Below the pieces are notes generated by a model that ran no database searches, was not told where the DNA came from, and saw only the letters and a program-made list of their open reading frames with translations. Below, piece by piece: positions 54,558 through 63,188 of a DNA stretch of 64,000 bases. The translations under genes were made by a program, and so were the position numbers. The stretch's first letter is position 1. Every line of letters begins with the position of its first letter. The stretch is taken from positions 1-64,000 of the forward strand of contig NZ_JAIXUB010000024.1 in NCBI RefSeq assembly GCF_027484205.1, read 5' to 3'. Source of the stretch: Flavobacterium sp. (GTDB taxonomy: Bacteria > Bacteroidota > Bacteroidia > Flavobacteriales > Flavobacteriaceae).

Positions 54558-56582
54558 TTATATCAAACCAGCACGTTTCAGCAATGCATCTGCTTTCGGT
54601 TCTTGACCTCTAAAACGTTTATACAATTCCATAGGTAATTCTGTTCCACCTTTTGAAAGTACGTTATCTTTAAATTTAGTAGCCACTTCTTTATTGAAAA
54701 TACCTTTTTCTTGAAAATAAGCAAACGCATCAGCATCTAAAACTTCGGCCCATTTGTAACTGTAATATCCAGATGAATAACCGCCTTGAAAAATATGTGA
54801 GAACGATGTACTCATACAATTTTCTTCCACATCAGGATATAAACTTGTGCCTTCCATAGCTTGTTTTTCAAAAGCTTTTACATCAGCAATAGTTTGTGAT
54901 TTTCCATGATACGTCATGTCTAATATTCCAAAACTCAATTGGCGTAAAGTTGCCATTCCTTCTAAAAAGCTTGCACTTTCTTTGATTTTTTCTACATATT
55001 CTTGCGGAATGATTTCTCCAGTTTCATAATGTTTTGCAAACAAAGCCAAAGCTTCTGGCTCGTAACACCAGTTTTCCATCACTTGACTTGGCAATTCCAC
55101 AAAATCCCAATAAACCGAAGTTCCAGATAAACTTGGATAAGTCGTGTTGGCTAACATTCCGTGTAACGCGTGACCAAATTCATGAAACAAAGTTGTTACT
55201 TCATTGAAGGTTAGGAGTGAAGGTTTCGTTTCTGTTGGTGGTGTGAAATTGCAAACGATAGAAACGTGAGGTCTTTCATTGATTCCATTTTTAACCGCTT
55301 GCGATTTATAAGATGTCATCCAAGCGCCGTTTCGTTTTCCTTTTCTTGGGAAAAAATCGGAGTAGAAAATCGCAACTAAATTGTTGTTTTCATCCAAAAC
55401 TTCAAAGGTTTGCACATCTTCGTGGTATTTATCAATATCAAATACTTCTTTGAATGTGATTCCGTATAATTTTTCAGCAATAGTAAATGCTCCATTTTGC
55501 ACATTTTCCAATTTGAAATATGGTTTTAAAATCTCATCATCAAAGTTGAATAATTTTTGTTTCAATTTTTCAGAATAATAAGCGCCATCCCATTTTTCTA
55601 GTTGGTCAATTCCGTCTAATTCTTTTGCGAAAGCAGTTAGTTGAGCAAATTCTTTTTTGGAAGCTGGTTTTGCTTTTTCTAATAAATCATTCAAAAAAGA
55701 AAGTACTTTTTCAGGATTTTGAGCCATTCGTTCTTCCAAAACAAAATCAGAATGCGATTTATATCCTAATAAATTAGCACGTTTATGACGTAATTCTACA
55801 ATGCGTTTTACGTTTTCTTTGTTGTCAAATTCGTTATCTTGAAATGATTTTTTTCCAGCAGCAATGGCGATTTCTTTACGTAACTCACGATTTTCAACAT
55901 AAGTAACAAAAGGTAAATAACTTGGAAAATCTAAAGTGAAAACCCAACCTTCTAAATTTTTAGATTTTGCCAAACTTGCAGCCATTTCTTTAGCACCATC
56001 GGGCAAACCTTTTAAGTCAGCTTCGTTTGTAATATGTAATTGATAGTTGTTGGTTTCAGCCAAAACATTTTCGCCATAAGTCAGTTTAAGTTTGGCTAAT
56101 TCGGTATCAATTTCACGTAATTTTAATTTGTCTTCTTCATTCAATAAAGCTCCATTTCTTGAAAATCCTTTGAATTTTTTATCTAGTAAAGTGGCTTGTT
56201 CTGTAGTTAAAGTCAAATTGTCTTTTTGATCGTAAACGGCTTTAACTCGTTTAAATAAATCTTCATTTAAAGCAATATCATTACTAAATTCAGTCAATAA
56301 AGGAGAAACTTCTTGAGCTATTTTTTGCATTTCGTCACAAGTTTCTGCCGAATTCAAATTGAAGAAAATCGATGACAATCTATCTAAATTTTCACCAGAA
56401 AAATCTAAAGCAACAATAGTATTTTCAAATGTTGGAGCTTCAGAATTTTTAATTATGGCATCAATTTCGGCTTTTGCTTGCGCGATATTTTCGATAAAAG
56501 CAGGTTTGTAATCCTCAAGTTTTATTTGCGAAAAAGGTGCGGTGTTGTGTTTGGTGTTGAATGTTGAGGTAAGTGTTTTCAT
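54558..56582 (-). CDS. M3 family metallopeptidase (dipeptidyl carboxypeptidase-like)
   Basis: A 674-residue thimet-type zinc peptidase. The active site HEFGHALHGML lies near 465, followed by a conserved WDFVELPSQVMENW with the third zinc ligand. Length and start (NTAPFSQIKLEDYKPAFIE) resemble Dcp rather than OpdA. It degrades short peptides in the cytoplasm or periplasm; no clear signal peptide is seen. It lies between purE and the YdcF-like gene in one transcription direction. Confidence 0.9.
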   Translation of the reverse strand: MKTLTSTFNTKHNTAPFSQIKLEDYKPAFIENIAQAKAEIDAIIKNSEAPTFENTIVALDFSGENLDRLSSIFFNLNSAETCDEMQKIAQEVSPLLTEFSNDIALNEDLFKRVKAVYDQKDNLTLTTEQATLLDKKFKGFSRNGALLNEEDKLKLREIDTELAKLKLTYGENVLAETNNYQLHITNEADLKGLPDGAKEMAASLAKSKNLEGWVFTLDFPSYLPFVTYVENRELRKEIAIAAGKKSFQDNEFDNKENVKRIVELRHKRANLLGYKSHSDFVLEERMAQNPEKVLSFLNDLLEKAKPASKKEFAQLTAFAKELDGIDQLEKWDGAYYSEKLKQKLFNFDDEILKPYFKLENVQNGAFTIAEKLYGITFKEVFDIDKYHEDVQTFEVLDENNNLVAIFYSDFFPRKGKRNGAWMTSYKSQAVKNGINERPHVSIVCNFTPPTETKPSLLTFNEVTTLFHEFGHALHGMLANTTYPSLSGTSVYWDFVELPSQVMENWCYEPEALALFAKHYETGEIIPQEYVEKIKESASFLEGMATLRQLSFGILDMTYHGKSQTIADVKAFEKQAMEGTSLYPDVEENCMSTSFSHIFQGGYSSGYYSYKWAEVLDADAFAYFQEKGIFNKEVATKFKDNVLSKGGTELPMELYKRFRGQEPKADALLKRAGLI

Positions 56583-56597
56583 TTTTATATTACGATT

Positions 56598-56630
56598 AAC
56601 CCTGTCAGAGTTTTGAACTCTGTCAGGGTT
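56598..56630. repeat. REP-like inverted repeat between purE and the M3 peptidase gene
   Basis: Two 15-base arms, AACCCTGTCAGAGTT and AACTCTGTCAGGGTT, pair with one mismatch around a three-base loop. There is no T-run, so it is not a typical terminator. I recall similar CCCTGACAG-type hairpins in other Bacteroidota intergenic regions but could not verify this here. Confidence 0.65.
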
Positions 56631-56645
56631 TAAATTAGTATAGTT

Positions 56646-57131
56646 TTATTTTTTCAATTCAGATGCGGCTTTATTCACAGCTTCTTTCAAACTTTCTTTG
56701 TAGAAAATGATTTTGTCTAATACACATTTATCATGACTTCCGATGATTTGTGCAGCAAGAATTCCGGCATTTTTTGCACCGTTTAGTGCTACAGTTGCAA
56801 CAGGAACGCCACCAGGCATTTGCAAAATAGACAAAACAGAATCCCAACCATCGATAGAATTACTCGATTTTACTGGAACACCAATTACAGGCAATGGCGA
56901 CATGGATGCAACCATTCCAGGTAAATGAGCCGCACCACCAGCACCAGCAATAATTACTGAAATTCCGCGAGTATGAGCATTTTTACTAAAATCAAATAAT
57001 TTTTCAGGTGTTCTGTGTGCCGAAACGATATCAACCTCAGTTTCGATGTCAAATCCTTTTAAGATGTCGATGGCTTCTTGCATTACCGGCATATCCGAAA
57101 TGCTTCCCATTATGATGGCTACTTTGCTCAT
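56646..57131 (-). CDS. purE: N5-carboxyaminoimidazole ribonucleotide mutase
   Basis: A 161-residue class I PurE that converts N5-CAIR to CAIR in purine synthesis. The family start KVAIIMGSISDMPVMQEA, SAHRTPEKLFDF, IAGAGGAAHLPGMVAS and GVPVKSSNSIDGWDSVLSILQMPGG-type segments are present. It lies after purK on the same strand, separated by a 70-base gap that holds a long hairpin repeat. PurK makes its substrate. Confidence 0.95.
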   Translation of the reverse strand: MSKVAIIMGSISDMPVMQEAIDILKGFDIETEVDIVSAHRTPEKLFDFSKNAHTRGISVIIAGAGGAAHLPGMVASMSPLPVIGVPVKSSNSIDGWDSVLSILQMPGGVPVATVALNGAKNAGILAAQIIGSHDKCVLDKIIFYKESLKEAVNKAASELKK

Positions 57132-57148
57132 GATTTATTTTTTTTGAC

Positions 57149-57203
57149 CACAGATTTCACAAATTAACACAGATTTAATTTGTGCTAATTCGTGAAATTT
57201 GTG
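57149..57203. repeat. Long imperfect palindrome between purK and purE
   Basis: Two 25-base arms starting at 57149 and 57179 pair around a five-base loop. The four differences between arms are all transitions, so G-T wobble pairing preserves the stem on one strand or the other. CACAGATT/AATCTGTG-like hairpins are, to my memory, common dispersed repeats in Flavobacteriia. Confidence 0.75.
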
Positions 57204-57204
57204 T

Positions 57205-58365
57205 TTAGTTAATTTGACTAATCACTCTAATTGAATTCTTAACTTCTTCCGCAATTTTTCGCGCTTCAACCATATTTTCATTTACGATCGTAACGTGTCC
57301 CATTTTTCGGAAAGGTCTTGTTTCTCTTTTACCGTAAATGTGAGGAGTAACACCATCAATCGCCATGATTTTTTCAATATTTTCATAAACTACTTGACCT
57401 GAAAATCCTTCTTCACCGACCAAATTTACCATAATTCCGGCAACTTTACTATCTGTAGTTCCTAAAGGTAAATCTAAAATGGCACGTAAATGATTTTCAA
57501 ATTGCGAAGTATAACTCGCTTCTATCGAGTAATGTCCAGAATTGTGTGGTCTTGGCGCGACTTCGTTTACGAAAATTTCATCGTTCTCTGTTTGAAACAT
57601 TTCGACCGCTAATAATCCAACATGATCAAAAGCTTCTGAAACTTTTAATGCAATTTCAGTAGCTTTTTTAGCCACTTTTTCGTCAATTCGTGCAGGACAA
57701 ATTACATATTCTACTTGATTGGCTTCTGGATGGAATTCCATTTCCACCACAGGATAGGTTTTGACTTCGCCAGAAACAGAGCGCGCCACAATAACTGCCA
57801 ACTCATTTTTAAACGGAACCATTTGCTCTGCAATGCATTCCACTTCGGGCAAATTGATTAAATCTATTGTAGAACGAACTATTTTTACACCATTCCCATC
57901 ATAACCAAATTGGGCACATTTCCAAACAAAAGGAAATTCTAATTCGTCTTTTTCTAACGATTTTCTCAAATCATTCAAATCTACAAAGCGTTGATGAGGT
58001 GAAGTTGGAATATTATTTTCAACATAAAAATCTTTTTGACGACCTTTATTTTGAATCAAACGCAATGTTTTTGGTGATGGAAATATAGGTAATCCTTCTG
58101 ATTCTAATGTATCTAAAGCATCAAGGTTTACGTTTTCGATTTCGATGGTTAACAAATTCACCATTTTTCCAAATTGATAAACGGTGTCATAATCCATCAA
58201 ACTTCCTTTGTAAAAAGCATTGCAACTGTATCTTGCTGGCGCTTCTTCGCTTGGTTCTAAAACCAAAGTTTGTATATCGAATTTTCTAGTTTCGGTCAAA
58301 AGCATTTTGCCTAATTGTCCGCCACCGAGAATTCCTAATTTAAAATCGGATGAGAAATAATTCAT
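57205..58365 (-). CDS. purK: N5-carboxyaminoimidazole ribonucleotide synthase
   Basis: A 386-residue ATP-grasp enzyme that carboxylates AIR with bicarbonate to N5-CAIR. The start at 58365 gives MNYFSSDFKLGILGGGQLGKML, with the Rossmann-like N-terminal motif in place; an in-frame ATG 54 bases upstream is unlikely. VWKCAQFGYDGNGVKIV, EQMVPFKNELAVIVARS and VNEVAPRPHNSGHYSIEA are typical of PurK. It precedes purE. Confidence 0.95.
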   Translation of the reverse strand: MNYFSSDFKLGILGGGQLGKMLLTETRKFDIQTLVLEPSEEAPARYSCNAFYKGSLMDYDTVYQFGKMVNLLTIEIENVNLDALDTLESEGLPIFPSPKTLRLIQNKGRQKDFYVENNIPTSPHQRFVDLNDLRKSLEKDELEFPFVWKCAQFGYDGNGVKIVRSTIDLINLPEVECIAEQMVPFKNELAVIVARSVSGEVKTYPVVEMEFHPEANQVEYVICPARIDEKVAKKATEIALKVSEAFDHVGLLAVEMFQTENDEIFVNEVAPRPHNSGHYSIEASYTSQFENHLRAILDLPLGTTDSKVAGIMVNLVGEEGFSGQVVYENIEKIMAIDGVTPHIYGKRETRPFRKMGHVTIVNENMVEARKIAEEVKNSIRVISQIN

Positions 58366-58455
58366 TACGTCGTAGTTATTGTTTTTAATGGTCTCATGCA
58401 GTCGCTTCGCTCGAGTCATTTTAGTTGTGTTTGCGCAAAGATAAACATTTGAAAA

Positions 58456-58989
58456 TTATTTTAATCGTTTCAAAATATCTTTCACCGCCGATTTATAAGC
58501 AGGAGTTTGGTGACTACAATCTCTTTGAAGTAACACTTTTAATTCCTCATTTACCCAAGTGTGTTTTTTGCCAAGGTTGTATAATGTTCGCATGGTATAT
58601 GCTGCATTTGCTGCTTTGTTGGATTCAATCAACCAATCCAAACAAGTTTCAATTATCTTTTCTTCTTGATTTTCTGTCAGAGTATATTTTTTTGAATTGT
58701 ACAGAAATAAACAAATTTTAGAAATCGAACGAATAGCCGAATCATTTTTATAATGAGGTAACGTTTCGCAAAAATCTTCTAAAAAAGGTAAAAATAAATC
58801 CATTTTTTCTTCACATATCAATTCTAAAATCCAACACGCTTTATGATGATTTTTATCCTTAATATTAAATGCAATTTCTAATAAACACTTTAAATAATCT
58901 GGATAGGCAAAGATGAAATCTTTATTATCATCTCTGCTTTTTCGATGGGCAGTGCTTTTAGCGATTTGATTGTAATATTCTGAATTCAT
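58456..58989 (-). CDS. Helical-repeat hypothetical protein
   Basis: A 177-residue protein starting at 58989 (MNSEYYNQIAKSTAHRKSRD); an in-frame ATG 84 bases upstream lacks support. No known domain is seen, but the pattern of alternating helices (ILELICEEKMDLFLPFLEDF, AAYTMRTLYNLGKKHTW) suggests a HEAT-like repeat. A role in protein interaction is possible. It precedes purK on the same strand, about 90 bases away. Confidence 0.7.
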   Translation of the reverse strand: MNSEYYNQIAKSTAHRKSRDDNKDFIFAYPDYLKCLLEIAFNIKDKNHHKACWILELICEEKMDLFLPFLEDFCETLPHYKNDSAIRSISKICLFLYNSKKYTLTENQEEKIIETCLDWLIESNKAANAAYTMRTLYNLGKKHTWVNEELKVLLQRDCSHQTPAYKSAVKDILKRLK

Positions 58990-59103
58990 TTTGTAAATGA
59001 AGTTGTTTGAACTTTTTTGATTGAAGCGAAAATACAATTTTGTAGCGAATTGAAAAAGCTCAAACGACTTCACTATATTAAATTAGCAAAAAAGTCAAAA
59101 TAC

Positions 59104-59136
59104 TTGTTATTAAATAGTTATTAGTTCGTAAATTTG
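59104..59136 (+). promoter_or_regulatory. hpt promoter
   Basis: TTG at 59104-59106 is followed after 22 bases by TAAATTTG at 59129-59136, a full -7 match. The start codon is 26 bases further. Confidence 0.5.
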
Positions 59137-59162
59137 CTCCTTTATTTTTTAAAACAACACAA

Positions 59163-59693
59163 ATGATACATCTTCACGATAAAACTTTCGAGCCATTTAT
59201 TTCTTCAGAAGAAATTGATTTTGCAATTGCAAATATGGCCAAACAAATGGACGACGATTTTTTTGAAGAAGTTCCAGTTTTTGTTGGGATTTTGAATGGG
59301 TCATTTATGGTAATGTCCGATTTGATGAAGCATTATAGAGGAATGTGTGAAGTGAGTTTTATGAAAATGGCTTCGTATGAAGGAACACAATCTACAAACG
59401 ACGTTAAACAACTAATCGGAATCAATGAAAACCTTGAAGGAAGAACTGTTGTAATTGTTGAAGATATTGTTGATACAGGAAATACAATTGAAGAATTGAA
59501 AGCAATTTTTAAAGAAAAAGGAGTAAAGCATTTAAAAATTGCAACTTTATTTTTCAAACCAGAAGCATATAAAAAAGATATTAAAATCGATTATGTAGGT
59601 ATTAGAATTCCAAATAAATTCATCGTTGGATATGGTTTAGACTACGACGGATTAGGAAGAAACCTAGCAGACGTATACCAACTAGCACAATAG
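59163..59693 (+). CDS. hpt: Hypoxanthine phosphoribosyltransferase
   Basis: A 176-residue type I phosphoribosyltransferase that makes IMP and perhaps GMP from purine bases and PRPP. The PRPP motif VVIVEDIVDTGNTIEEL lies at 96-112, with the flexible loop near 65-80 (MKMASYEGTQSTNDV) and VGYGLDYDG near the end. It is followed by adk about 60 bases downstream, giving a purine salvage pair. A typical promoter lies just upstream. Confidence 0.94.
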   Translation: MIHLHDKTFEPFISSEEIDFAIANMAKQMDDDFFEEVPVFVGILNGSFMVMSDLMKHYRGMCEVSFMKMASYEGTQSTNDVKQLIGINENLEGRTVVIVEDIVDTGNTIEELKAIFKEKGVKHLKIATLFFKPEAYKKDIKIDYVGIRIPNKFIVGYGLDYDGLGRNLADVYQLAQ

Positions 59694-59755
59694 TTTTAGG
59701 TCAAAAACTTTAAACTTTTAAACAACATTAAACAATTTTAAACTAAAAATTAAAA

Positions 59756-60328
59756 ATGATCAACATCGTTCTTTTCGGAAAACCAGGTGCAGGAAAAGGC
59801 ACACAAGCTGAATTTTTAAAAGAAAAATACAATTTAACGCATCTTTCAACAGGAGATATTTTTAGATTCAACATCAAAAATGATACTGATTTAGGAAAAT
59901 TAGCCAAAACATTTATGGATAAAGGCGATTTAGTTCCAGATGAAGTAACTATCAAAATGTTGCAAAGCGAAGTAGATAAAAACCCACATTCTGCAGGATT
60001 TTTATTTGATGGTTTCCCAAGAACTTTAGCGCAAGCAGAAGCTTTAGATAACTTTTTGGAGTCTAAAGAACAAAGCATTACAGCAACGGTTGCACTTGAA
60101 GCAGATGATAATATTCTTGTAGCTCGTTTGTTAGAAAGAGGAAAAACATCAGGACGACCAGACGATCAAGACGAAGAGAAAATCAGAAATCGTTACGACG
60201 AATACAATCAAAAAACAGCACCTTTGATGGATTATTACAAATCTCAAGGAAAATTTCATGCTGTAAATGGTATCGGAACCATCTTAGAAGTTAACGAACG
60301 ATTGAATCAAATTTTCGATAAATTATAG
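59756..60328 (+). CDS. adk: Adenylate kinase
   Basis: A 190-residue adenylate kinase converting AMP and ATP to two ADP. The P-loop GKPGAGKGTQ lies at 8-17, LSTGDIFRFNIK and DGFPRTLAQAEAL follow, and the lid is of the short (non-zinc) type, as expected for the 190-residue length. A long hairpin terminator lies downstream. It follows hpt on the same strand. Confidence 0.95.
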   Translation: MINIVLFGKPGAGKGTQAEFLKEKYNLTHLSTGDIFRFNIKNDTDLGKLAKTFMDKGDLVPDEVTIKMLQSEVDKNPHSAGFLFDGFPRTLAQAEALDNFLESKEQSITATVALEADDNILVARLLERGKTSGRPDDQDEEKIRNRYDEYNQKTAPLMDYYKSQGKFHAVNGIGTILEVNERLNQIFDKL

Positions 60329-60392
60329 TCTAAAGAATTGGCTTGGAGATAAATTTCGGGCATTCAATTTTTTTTCAGATATTTGCACTCAC

Positions 60393-60435
60393 AAAAGGAG
60401 CTATTTCCGATAATAGGGATTTATGCTCTTTTTTT
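60393..60435 (+). terminator. Terminator of adk
   Basis: AAAAGGAGC pairs with GCTCTTTTT (one G-T pair), with an inner ATTTCC/GGGAT-type stem, ending in a T-run. The block GGAGCTATTTCC recalls the start of a dispersed intergenic repeat in related genomes, so this may be a truncated copy turned terminator. Confidence 0.6.
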
Positions 60436-60448
60436 GTAATTTTAAACT

Positions 60449-61729
60449 ATGGAAATTTTAATAATACTTTTTCTAATCATTTTAAATGGTGTTTTTTCAA
60501 TGTCAGAAATCGCATTAATTTCGGCACGTAAAAACAGATTAGAAACCGCTGCAAAAAAAGGAAATGCCAATGCTAAAGCGGCTTTAGATTTGGCAAATTC
60601 ACCAAACGAATTTTTATCAACAGTTCAAATTGGAATCACATTAATCGGAATTCTTACCGGTATTTATTCAGGTGATAAAATTACAACTGATGTTCAAAAT
60701 TTTGTAGCATCATTTGAAACATTAAAACCTTATGCCAATTCAATTGCTGTTGGAATTGTAGTAGTAACTTTAACTTTTTTCTCATTAGTTTTAGGAGAAT
60801 TATTACCAAAGCGAATCGGATTAAATTATCCAGAATCAATTGCAAAAGCCGTTGCCGTTCCAATGAAAATTGTTTCTAAAGTTACTATGCCTTTTATTTG
60901 GTTACTGACAACGTCAACAGATTTTTTACTGAAAGTATTGCAAATAAAACCAACTGCCGACGGAAAAGTGACCGAAGAAGAAATTAAAGCAATTATAAAA
61001 GAAGGTACTGAAGGCGGAGAAATTCAAGAAATCGAACACGATATTGTGGAACGAGTTTTTCACATTGGCGATAGAAAAGTAAATTCGTTGATGACACATA
61101 GAAATTCTATTGTTTATTTGTCTTACGAAGATTCTGTTCAAGAAATAAAAGACAAAGTTCTTGATGAATTGCACTCATTCTATCCAGTTTGCGAAGACAA
61201 TCTTGACGATGTTGAAGGAATTGTTCTTCTAAAAGATTTATTTGTAAGTTTTGAAAAAGGAGGCGATTTCGACTTGAAGAAAATCACTAAAGAACCAGTT
61301 TACTTTATCGAACATACATCGGCATACAAAGCCTTGGAAAATTTTAAAATATCTAAAGTTCATTATGCATTAGTAACTGATGAACACGGAGTTTTCCAAG
61401 GAATTATTACCTTAAATGATATTCTAGAAGCACTAGTTGGTGATGCTGCCGATTTCTATGAAGATGAATTTAAGATCGTTGCTCGCGAAGACGGAAGTTG
61501 GTTAGTTGACGGACATTATTCGTTGCACGATTTCCTAACTTATTTCGATATGGACGATCTAATTGGCGATTACGATGTAACAACCGTAAGCGGATTAATT
61601 GTAACCGAATTAGGAATCATTCCAAAACAAGGACAAAAACTAATTTGGAACAAACTAGAATTTGAAGTGTTAGATATGGATGGCGTTAAAATTGACAAAG
61701 TTCTTGTAACAAATATTAAAGATAATTAG
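60449..61729 (+). CDS. CNNM/CorC-type transporter-associated protein
   Basis: A 426-residue membrane protein of the hemolysin/CNNM family. The DUF21 domain fills the first 170 residues with three helices (ILIILFLIILNGVFSMSEIALIS). A CBS pair lies at about 195-330, and the CorC/HlyC domain ends the chain (DGVKIDKVLVT). Members are tied to Mg2+ efflux. It is flanked by the adk terminator and a copy of the dispersed element. Confidence 0.88.
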   Translation: MEILIILFLIILNGVFSMSEIALISARKNRLETAAKKGNANAKAALDLANSPNEFLSTVQIGITLIGILTGIYSGDKITTDVQNFVASFETLKPYANSIAVGIVVVTLTFFSLVLGELLPKRIGLNYPESIAKAVAVPMKIVSKVTMPFIWLLTTSTDFLLKVLQIKPTADGKVTEEEIKAIIKEGTEGGEIQEIEHDIVERVFHIGDRKVNSLMTHRNSIVYLSYEDSVQEIKDKVLDELHSFYPVCEDNLDDVEGIVLLKDLFVSFEKGGDFDLKKITKEPVYFIEHTSAYKALENFKISKVHYALVTDEHGVFQGIITLNDILEALVGDAADFYEDEFKIVAREDGSWLVDGHYSLHDFLTYFDMDDLIGDYDVTTVSGLIVTELGIIPKQGQKLIWNKLEFEVLDMDGVKIDKVLVTNIKDN

Positions 61730-61826
61730 GAGCGAATGGCTCGGGCATTTTAGCAAACCATAATCCTGCTTTTCGTTACAATCTTTTTTTACAAAAAAGA
61801 TTTTCTCTACAATCAGGGCTAGATTG
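61730..61826 (+). repeat. Dispersed intergenic element, copy C
   Basis: It starts GAGCGAATGGCTCGGGC immediately after the preceding stop codon, continues CCTGCTTTTCGTTACAATCT, has the hairpin AATCTTTTTT/AAAAAAGATT and ends CTACAATCAGGGCTAGATTG. The blocks match copies at 2105 and 16674; the hairpin stem differs in sequence but stays paired. Confidence 0.8.
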
Positions 61827-61913
61827 CAAACCATTTACATAAATAATAGTTTTAGTTAGAAGTTTAGTTAAACAACTTTAAACTTTTAAACCTTAAACTT
61901 TAAACAAAAAACA

Positions 61914-62948
61914 ATGACAGAAGGAAATTTTGTAGACTACGTAAAAATATATGTTACTTCCGGAAAAGGAGGAAAAGGTTCTACGCATTTACATAGAGAA
62001 AAATTTATTGAAAAAGGCGGTCCAGATGGTGGTGATGGTGGTCGTGGTGGACACGTTTATATAAAAGGAAACAAAAATCTTTGGACATTATTCCATTTGA
62101 AATTTGTAAAACACATGCGAGCTGGTCATGGTGGCGATGGAGGAAGTTCAAGAAGTACAGGTCACGATGGAGAGGATAAATACGTTGAAGTGCCACTTGG
62201 AACTGTTGTAAAAGATATTGAAACAGGAGAAATACTTTTTGAAATTACAGAACACGGCGAAGAACGAATTCTAGCTCAAGGAGGAAAAGGAGGTTTAGGA
62301 AATTGGCATTTTAGAAGTTCAACTAATCAAACACCAAGATATTCGCAACCCGGAATGCCATCAACTGAATTGGATGTTATTCTTGAATTAAAAGTTCTTG
62401 CCGATGTTGGTTTAGTAGGTTTTCCAAATGCAGGAAAATCAACATTACTTTCAGTTTTAACTTCTGCTAAACCTAAAATTGCAGATTATCCGTTTACAAC
62501 ATTAAAACCTAATTTAGGAATTGTTGCTTATAGAGAATTTCAATCGTTTGTAATTGCAGATATTCCTGGAATTATTGAAGGTGCAGCCGAAGGAAAAGGA
62601 TTAGGGCATTATTTCTTGCGTCATATTGAAAGAAATTCAACACTATTGTTTTTAGTTCCAGCTGATGCTGACGATATCAAAAAAGAATATGAAATTCTAT
62701 TAGACGAGTTACGTCGTTATAATCCAGAAATGTTAGATAAAGATAGACTTTTAGTAATCTCAAAATGCGATATGCTCGATGATGAATTAAAAGCTGAAAT
62801 GAAGCAACATTTGGATAAATCTAAACTCGGAATTCCTTACATGTTTATTTCATCAGTTGCACAACAAGGTTTGACAGAATTAAAAGACAAACTTTGGGAA
62901 ATGCTAAATGTAGAAGACGATAAACCAGAAAACAGTCATGGTTTGTAA
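61914..62948 (+). CDS. obgE: GTPase ObgE/CgtA
   Basis: A 344-residue essential GTPase acting in ribosome assembly and stress responses. The glycine-rich Obg fold covers the first 160 residues ([39 protein letters not shown]). The G domain has GFPNAGKST at 169-177, the switch/G3 region [19 protein letters not shown] and the base motif ISKCDM. The C-terminal acidic tail is short. A run of TTTAAAC-rich sequence precedes the start. Confidence 0.96.
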   Translation: MTEGNFVDYVKIYVTSGKGGKGSTHLHREKFIEKGGPDGGDGGRGGHVYIKGNKNLWTLFHLKFVKHMRAGHGGDGGSSRSTGHDGEDKYVEVPLGTVVKDIETGEILFEITEHGEERILAQGGKGGLGNWHFRSSTNQTPRYSQPGMPSTELDVILELKVLADVGLVGFPNAGKSTLLSVLTSAKPKIADYPFTTLKPNLGIVAYREFQSFVIADIPGIIEGAAEGKGLGHYFLRHIERNSTLLFLVPADADDIKKEYEILLDELRRYNPEMLDKDRLLVISKCDMLDDELKAEMKQHLDKSKLGIPYMFISSVAQQGLTELKDKLWEMLNVEDDKPENSHGL

Positions 62949-62966
62949 GATAATTTAAAATAAAGT

Positions 62967-62996
62967 AAAGCTTCGATATTTTCGAGGCTTTTTTTG
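62967..62996 (+). terminator. Terminator of obgE
   Basis: AAAGCTTCGA pairs with TCGAGGCTTT (one wobble) and is followed by a T-run. Confidence 0.8.
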
Positions 62997-63188
62997 TGTT
63001 TTAATTTCCTAAAGTAAAGTTAAAATTAACTTATTAATTAAGGTTTTCAACCATAAAATTTAAATAATCCTCAAAAAATCGTAATTTCGCAACACTAAAA
63101 TTTTGCAATATTCAATTTAAAGTGTAACAAATTACATTTTAAATAGACTATTAGCTAACAAACAATTAACCTTTTTATATTTTCAATT

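Noticed and set aside
60343..60531. 62-codon frame MEINFGHSIFFQIFALTKGA overlapping the CNNM/CorC gene
   Set aside because: It spans the adk terminator and overlaps the conserved start of the CNNM/CorC gene out of frame.
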